From the NCBI GenBank assembly GCA_013368445.1, contig JAACJO010000019.1, forward strand, positions 124,001 to 188,000: a stretch of DNA of 64,000 nucleotides. The letters run 5' to 3'. A program made the position numbers and the translations under genes. Position 1 is the stretch's first letter. Each line of letters begins with the position of its first letter. This document shows, in pieces, positions 58,327 to 64,000 of this stretch. The stretch is from Leucocoprinus leucothites. Lineage: Eukaryota > Basidiomycota > Agaricomycetes > Agaricales > Agaricaceae. Under the pieces are notes generated by a model, which was not told the DNA's origin, did no database searches, and saw nothing but the letters and a program-made list of their open reading frames with translations.

Positions 58327-59695
58327 TTAAATCCATTCTCCCTCAAGAGGCTCAGCAGGAAACTTCTCAGCAACTGAGCCGAGCTCGGAGAACACGCGCT
58401 CAACGCTCTCTCTACTCTCTTTCTCCTCAGTTTTGTGGAGGGCTGGACAGTAATATGAGTGTCAACAGCTACCCAGCGCGGTCATAACGTACCTTCTCCT
58501 CGACCTTCTCCTAGGCTCTCTTCTAAACCCTCTTCCCCAGATCTCGCAGCGATCATCAATAGCTGGGCCTGTTGATAATCCAACAATTCGGGTGTCTCGC
58601 ATGAAGTGAAACGTAACCCATATTTCTCCCGACCTCTGGCTTGTGTAGTTTCGCCCTCTCCAGGAGTCCCGAATACGTTTTGCATCAGCCAGTCTGGATA
58701 CTCCGCCCCTTTGGTTCGGACAGGCTGGAGTCCAGTGGCCGGGGCTAATGGATTCTTCACTTGAATGATGAAAGAGGATGCAGTCGCGATACCAAGCTCC
58801 TTCTGCACGTCACCCATTTCTTCGGGTGGTGGATGCGAGAGATGATAACCGAAGTGGGTTTCTCGCTTGGAAGGCGTGGGTGCATCAGAGTTCACAATCG
58901 CATACGCGCCTCTTCCCGCCAGGCGGCTGGTGGCTTCATGACGAGTGCCTGATTGGAATGTTTAGTGATGGAATGCAGGTAACTGTAGCGAAAACCAAAC
59001 CTCTCGTCTTTGTCTCGTATGTCTTAGGTCCAAGACCTGACTGTAGCTGCTCCAAATCATCCCCGATGGCCGTGACCGTTGCCCAAAAGACCTCTTTCCG
59101 CGCACCTCCTCGAGCACCAATCTTTTCAGGGTCAGGCAGATGTTTCTTGCCGATGGTGACAAGGCGATATTTTGCTTTGGATTCCTTAACTGTTGCAGGA
59201 GCAGGAACCGCATCTGCCCCTGGCTGTACCACCTTCATTTCGGCTTCTTCAGCCAGCTCAGGCTCAGGTTTTCCTTTAATGCCAGTACTCTCTTCTGCCT
59301 TTTCAGCTGCCGAGGCAAACTCTGGTGGGCGAGGAATGAGGAGCATATGGAAGTTTCGAATATCCTCGAGTGAATGCGCTTCTTCATGCTCAACGCGGGG
59401 ACGGTAGAAAAAGTAGATGTGGCCCCTTTCTATGACGCCTATGATCTTTTCGATCAGTGAAGACCTCGAAGGAGGCTCATGGTCACGTACCTGACTTATA
59501 ACCCTTTTGGTGCATCTCAACCTTTGACCGTTTTTTGTCTGGTTCAACTCCCTCCGAGCGTTCAGCCCCTCGCTTTTTGCCGACTCCAGGTCCATTCCCT
59601 TGGTGCTTCGAGTCTTGCTTTTTCCGGCTCTTAGTGTGAGTAGGACTAACCGGGGATTCAGTGCCGGACTTCGACTGACGTCTGGTAGTAGGCAT
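58327..59695 (-). CDS. Conserved fungal nuclear-type protein, function unknown
   Basis: Exon 1 (MPTTRRQSKSGTESPVS ...) is basic with repeated Lys/Arg clusters (KKRGAERSEGVEPDKKRSK), a likely nuclear-localisation region. Exon 2 begins near IEKIIGVIERGHIYFFYRPR and contains HSLEDIRNFHMLLIPRPPEF, KYRLVTIGKKHLPD and RKEVFWATVTAIGDD, ending GLGPKTYETKTR. The next exons carry SRLAGRGAYAIVNSD, THFGYHLSHPPPEEMGDVQ and SFIIQVKNPLAP. It ends PLEGEWI at 58327. The pattern (YETKTR, GRGAYAIV, YHLSHP, VQKELGI, VKNP) matches a protein widely conserved in fungi that, from memory, some annotations label a BTB domain transcription factor. I see no clear BTB fold, so I leave function open. Confidence 0.72.
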
Positions 59696-60578
59696 GGTAC
59701 TTGGTGAACCGTGTGTATATTGAGTTGCAAAACAGAGGAGAATTAAGGGTTTTGAGTGAACAAATCCGATGACGTCATGGAGTGAATCCTCCGTCATAAC
59801 AGTCGTCTTGTGGTCCAAACGAGGTACGGCTTTTGGTTCAATTCAATTCTTGGGGCAGATGACCCCGGCGACAGTTGATATTGCCATACTATCTACCTTG
59901 AAGATTCTTCAGACCGGGATGGTCAGGAAGAGGAGGAACAGCCGAAAAAATATCCCAGAGCGTAAGCCCAACAGAATTAGAGATCGAACCATTCAATCTT
60001 GTCGGGTCTGTACCATGGGTGACCTGGTATATCTAGAGCTCTTTCCAAAGCGTACCACGTTCGACTAGATAGAGAGATGTGTGCTCCAGAGTTTTTGGCC
60101 GAAGGCAACTGGTTGACACAATGTAGATAATCTTTCCCCGAATGAGCGATTGTATAGTGTCTGAATGGTTCACAACAGCCACGGCCATCATTAAATTGAA
60201 AGAATGGACAGCATTCTTCGTAAGACAGAACCTCAGGAGAGCCCAATATCGTACGGAGTGTAGCAGTCCATATTTGCTTGGGATCGACTTCGTGAGAGAC
60301 CAGCTCAGAAGTATGAGATATTTGAGGGCCAACCTTATGGGGTCTTGTAAAGGGCACTAGAAGGAACCAGGTGGAGAAGAGAATTTGAGTGCTCACCGCT
60401 TCCTAACAGACCTGACGTGGTTCGCATAACCGAAAGCCCGTGGAGATGATTAGCTTTGCTTGATATTGTGAAAATATCTCACGTGACGATTAGAACTATC
60501 GGCTAACCTTAAACCTATGGCTTATCTCGAGTGCTCAAGCGCTCAAATCCTTCGTACAACTTTCATTTTCGTTTCACC
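59696..60578. other. Divergent promoter region
   Basis: About 880 bp between the minus-strand conserved protein and plus-strand DcpS. It holds both promoters and a tentative minus-strand frame at 59977-60396. Confidence 0.4.
59977..60396 (-). CDS. Uncertain open reading frame
   Basis: Open for 139 codons (MSTQILFSTWFLLVPFTRPH ... PDKIEWFDL). The second half (SYEECCPFFQFNDGRGCCEP, RTWYALERALDIPGHPWYRP) looks protein-like, but I recognise no domain. It could be a small gene or a remnant. Confidence 0.22.
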   Translation of the reverse strand: MSTQILFSTWFLLVPFTRPHKVGPQISHTSELVSHEVDPKQIWTATLRTILGSPEVLSYEECCPFFQFNDGRGCCEPFRHYTIAHSGKDYLHCVNQLPSAKNSGAHISLSSRTWYALERALDIPGHPWYRPDKIEWFDL

Positions 60579-61787
60579 ATGTCCCACCCGGCTGCTCCGA
60601 AAACACTTGAGGCTTTGCGAAGTTTTAAATTCGAGAAGATATTGAACGAAGATTCCCTGACGCACTCTGTGATTTTTCTCGGATCTTTGCCGGAGCCTGA
60701 CGGAGACGGCGATATTCAGGCTATAATCCGCTTAGAAAAAACGGCGTTGGATCCTGCACAAATGCCAGGCATTTTTCATTCGCTCAGCGGCATAGAGAGA
60801 GTAGAACTTGAGCAAAGCACCGATATAGTACGAGCTCTTAGCTAACTAAGGTGACACGAGAGTAATGGTCCAATTTACCGGCATCAGTACACTTGGATGT
60901 TTGGCTGGCTAGGTCCTGGTCGAGAACGAGATCTGAAGATCAACATTATATGCCCTGCGACAGAAGTACATATCAGAAAGGTTAGATCTTGATCAAAATT
61001 ATTCTGCTTCTGCTTCACGAGCAGTGTTACAGTATACCAAACAGGAACAGTTGATTGTGCGCGAAACTCCAGAGCTCTATGAGAGGATTGTCAAGCCTTA
61101 TATCGATGCCTTCCCTCCTTCAAGAACACAATGGTGAACAATTCACTAAATTCTTCCCCTCATTAACAAGCTCTCACATTTACCAGGGCAGAGAATATTC
61201 TCACCGGTCGCTCTGAGCAAGAGAAGGTGTTAGTCTCGAATCCCGCTTTTATGATACTTCCAGACATGAAGTGGGATCGCAAGACTCTCTCTTCTCTCTA
61301 TCTTATGGCGATCGTGCAAGATAGGAGCATTCGCAGCCTCCGTGACATAAGAAAAAGTCACCTTTGTCTTCTGCAAGATATCCGCAGCGAAGCGGAACGC
61401 ATCATACTCCAAAGATGGGGCCTTGGGAAAGGCTCGCTTCGCATGTTTGTCCACTATCAACCAAGTTACTGTAAGTATTCAGCACGTCTCCACAGACTCC
61501 ACTCTCTTAGAGCCACTGACCGGCGATCAAGATCATTTCCATGTTCATATCGTAAACGCTAATTATAATGGACTACTGGGAATGAGTGTTGGTCAGGCAC
61601 ATCTGCTCGATGATATCATATCTTTGGTATGTGGAATCTTCCGACTTCTTCAGATTAAATATTGACTCTCACGTAGCTTGAGATAGATGTCAATGAGAAC
61701 TCGGGCGTGTTTCAGAAAATGACATTGACATATGGCTTGGGGGATCAGCACGGATTGTACGAAGGATTGAAGGAGGCACTGGTTTGA
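60579..61787 (+). CDS. DCPS: Scavenger mRNA decapping enzyme (DcpS, HIT family)
   Basis: Hydrolyses the m7GpppN cap left after 3'-to-5' mRNA decay. Start at 60579 (MSHPAAPKTLEALRSFKFEK). Exon 1 ends STDI and splices to YTWMFGWLGPGRERDLKINI, then ICPATEVHIRK. After further introns come RETPELYERIVKPYIDAFPP, TQWAENILTGRSEQEK and MILPDMKWDRKTLSSLYLMA. The catalytic HIT motif is restored across an intron as YHFHVHIVN (HxHxH, about 61532-61556), then HLLDDIIS. The C-terminus is LTYGLGDQHGLYEGLKEALV at 61787. Usual length (about 310 residues), all key histidines present. Confidence 0.94.
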
Positions 61788-62070
61788 ATGTCGTCATAGG
61801 GTGGTCATCCATCTAGAAATAAGAGTACTGAAGAATACCCGAATCGTGTGTTTCCTCTGTTGAAATGAACGAGACCATATTGTCATAGTCAACGCGTATA
61901 GAGGCTGGAACCCATGACCATCTGCCGCATTTTACTCGGTGGAATATAGATCTCCACCTTATGTACTTTTCGCACTGCGGAATAGCGCTTTCCATATAGC
62001 TTATTACTGGAGCTAGCCAATACAAAATTCTGGGCTTTTCTCCGCAGCTGCCGTATATTCCTCTCTCCCA
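61788..62070. other. Intergenic between DcpS and F-box gene
   Basis: 283 bp in the same orientation; no separate element recognised. Confidence 0.35.
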
Positions 62071-63684
62071 ATGACTACAGATTCACTACCTCGACCATCA
62101 GAGATTGGATGGCACGATATACCAACAGAAATCATCGAGCAGATCCTGTGTCATGCGGACGGACCATCTCTCCTCGCGTTCCTCAAAGTCAGTCATTCAC
62201 TTCATCATCTAGCCCTGAAGCAATTGCTCGGGCCTCGGGTGATGCGAGAGCTATCCACCAAGTCGCAGGTTATCCTTCACGACGGCCAAATGACCCAATG
62301 TACTCGGGCTCTCTGTATTGCCCTCTCCCTGCCCATTCGACTCTCCCGCATCGCGTATTTTCTAACACATCATAACATGAATGCTCTGCTCGACGACCTC
62401 CAGACACTACTTTCCCTTATCACCAGGGTCCATCTCCTCTCAACCTTTCAGCTTCGAATATCGCTTTGCGATCTCAACGAGTTAGATGCAGTGGGAGAGA
62501 GGAATCTACTGACGCTGAGTGATGGTCAGCTTCTGAAGAAGCGGCTAACTCGGCTCATAGATCTTGCTCTTGCAAAGGGATGCCAATCAATGACCATCGA
62601 AGGAGATGCGCTTCTTCCCTATCCTCTCAACATAAAACCTCGTGCGCTCTCGCGGCTCGAACGGTTTGCCGAGAGGACGTTGTCTCCCATGTTTCAGTCG
62701 GTGTCCCGGAAAAAACCCCTTCCCACTCGACTGCAGTCATTGACTATTTCTGATGGCAAGCTCCTTACTGTTCCCCTGGCCGACTACACAAAAGAATTGA
62801 TGGGAAGGTCTTCGGCAACGCTTCATAGCTTAGAGGTCAAGTTTATCTGGCCGCGAGCTTCAAGGACGCACGAGGAATGGTCCCTCTTTTTTGGAGATGC
62901 CGTTCACCTGCCCGCTCTCCAAACGCTGATTCTCGCCGGAGAGGATCTCGTTCTCGGTCCACACACATTTGAATCTTTCTTATCGAGGCATGGTACAATC
63001 AAGAAACTCAAGCTCGACCTTTCCTTCAAGTACATGAGTGCTACCGACCATATTCCCCGTTTCACCGGTTCTGCGATTTTACCCCAGCTGCGGTCGCTTT
63101 CTGCACGTCCACAGCTTGTCTCGTGGTTGCTTCAGCGCCCTGAAAGCTTGCTTCGTAATGAGAGGTGGTACCAATCTCTGGAATCCGTCTGTATCCTTAG
63201 CCCACCTCGAGATCGATACCCCATTGATGCTTCAGTGGTCGACCGAGCTATCCTTTCACTAAATTTTCTCGGTCAGCGTTCCGTTGTTGATGTTGGATCA
63301 AATTGCACCATCATGGTAAAGAGGACTCGCCTGGCACTGTGCATGAATTTTGAGGATGAATTTTGGGTTGGGTGGGTGCGAGGGCATGCCAATGCAGCTC
63401 GGGGAAATAGGTCGGGTGGAAGTAGCCTGGTGAAGGCTGGAATCACGGAGCTGACGATTGAAGTATTATCTCCTGTGGATTCGACGGTCATATTCAGTGA
63501 AGCACAAAGTGTTGGACGGTGGCTTGGAACACTACCTTTGCTACGAGAGTTGGAGATATCTGGAGAACCCTTTCCCCTTAATCCTTCCTTAACTCAGCGT
63601 TTATGCCAAGAAATCACTAGCTGTTGCCCTCGATTACAGCGAGTCGAACACGTGAACAGGAAACTCCCAGAGGATCTACCTTAG
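62071..63684 (+). CDS. F-box domain protein
   Basis: One uninterrupted exon of 537 codons, unusual in this intron-rich region. The N-terminus has the F-box pattern WHDIPTEIIEQILCHADGPS followed by LLAFLKVSHSLHHLALKQLL (residues about 14-55), which would bind Skp1 in an SCF ubiquitin ligase. The rest has repeated hydrophobic leucine-containing segments (FQLRISLCDLNELD, RLQSLTISDGKLLTV, IKKLKLDLSFKYM), like a degenerate leucine-rich repeat substrate-binding half. F-box proteins of this kind are greatly expanded in Agaricomycetes; the substrate is unknown. Confidence 0.82.
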   Translation: MTTDSLPRPSEIGWHDIPTEIIEQILCHADGPSLLAFLKVSHSLHHLALKQLLGPRVMRELSTKSQVILHDGQMTQCTRALCIALSLPIRLSRIAYFLTHHNMNALLDDLQTLLSLITRVHLLSTFQLRISLCDLNELDAVGERNLLTLSDGQLLKKRLTRLIDLALAKGCQSMTIEGDALLPYPLNIKPRALSRLERFAERTLSPMFQSVSRKKPLPTRLQSLTISDGKLLTVPLADYTKELMGRSSATLHSLEVKFIWPRASRTHEEWSLFFGDAVHLPALQTLILAGEDLVLGPHTFESFLSRHGTIKKLKLDLSFKYMSATDHIPRFTGSAILPQLRSLSARPQLVSWLLQRPESLLRNERWYQSLESVCILSPPRDRYPIDASVVDRAILSLNFLGQRSVVDVGSNCTIMVKRTRLALCMNFEDEFWVGWVRGHANAARGNRSGGSSLVKAGITELTIEVLSPVDSTVIFSEAQSVGRWLGTLPLLRELEISGEPFPLNPSLTQRLCQEITSCCPRLQRVEHVNRKLPEDLP

Positions 63685-64000
63685 GGCCTTATATTGTTTG
63701 TTGACATTTTCTTCTGCTTACATGCGTCCTTAGCGAAAGAAAGGGAGGGGTTTGCGGTACGGATTTTCCCTACGAAAGGCCCGGTGATTTAAATGATATG
63801 TACAAGGTTCTATAGAACTACCTCGTGTTATTCATGGTGACGTTTTGTCGACCTTGTGGGATAGGCCTAGATTCCTCCGCCTGGCTCGGATCCTTCATCC
63901 TCTGGACGTGTGAATAGGCAATGTGGAAAGATTCTGAGGTTGTGTCAATTCAGGTGCCTTACACCACTGAATCAATCATTGTTCAGAAATGACATCCTTG
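63685..64000. other. Window end, no gene seen
   Basis: Downstream of the F-box gene; nothing recognised. Confidence 0.35.

Overview
The window is nuclear DNA of a filamentous basidiomycete, almost certainly an Agaricomycete. Genes are dense and broken by many short (about 50-65 bp) GT-AG introns. The families are typical of mushroom-forming fungi: an array of LigE-related fungal (FuA-type) glutathione transferases, a DUF6534 seven-helix membrane protein, a NACHT NLR-like protein, an F-box protein, secreted pectin methylesterase and GH35 beta-galactosidase. No bacterial, mitochondrial or viral sequence was recognised.

Layout. 0.5-1.2 kb (+): small GFA/CENP-V domain enzyme. 1.4-9.3 kb (-): two tandem paralogues joining membrane helices to a WD40-like C-terminal half. 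10.0-13.0 kb (-): a kinesin-7 (CENP-E/Kip2-like) motor with an unusual insertion in its motor domain. 13.2-34.5 kb (-): ten head-to-tail glutathione transferase copies (called GST-1 to GST-10 here), nine apparently intact and one (GST-8) clearly broken. Between GST-9 and GST-10 lies a NACHT NLR-like gene whose 3' part is split by a 1,593-bp Tc1/mariner element. 35.0-39.0 kb (-): Golgi GDPase (GDA1) and an all-helical protein of unknown function. 39-42 kb: about 3 kb with no convincing gene. 42.1-43.3 kb (+): zinc-finger regulator. 44.8 kb (-): intron-containing tRNA-Ala(TGC). 45.2-46.6 kb (+): pectin methylesterase. 47.5-49.2 kb (-): FEN1. 50.8-52.9 kb (+): DUF6534 protein. 53.5-57.6 kb (+): GH35 beta-galactosidase. 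58.3-59.7 kb (-): conserved fungal nuclear-type protein. 60.6-61.8 kb (+): DcpS scavenger decapping enzyme. 62.1-63.7 kb (+): F-box protein.

How it fits together. The core genes (kinesin, GDA1, FEN1, DcpS, tRNA) are housekeeping genes with no obvious link to one another. The accessory part is the GST array. FuA-type GSTs of saprotrophic fungi are associated with binding and detoxifying plant phenolics and wood extractives, and the pectinase and beta-galactosidase elsewhere in the window also suit a fungus living on plant material. The array grew by unequal duplication: intergenic blocks are duplicated along with the genes, two subfamilies sit in separate sub-blocks, the active-site motif varies between copies, one copy has decayed, and an NLR gene plus a transposon interrupt the series.

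Multi-exon genes are given as the span from start codon to stop codon. Splice sites were read by eye, so individual exon edges are provisional.
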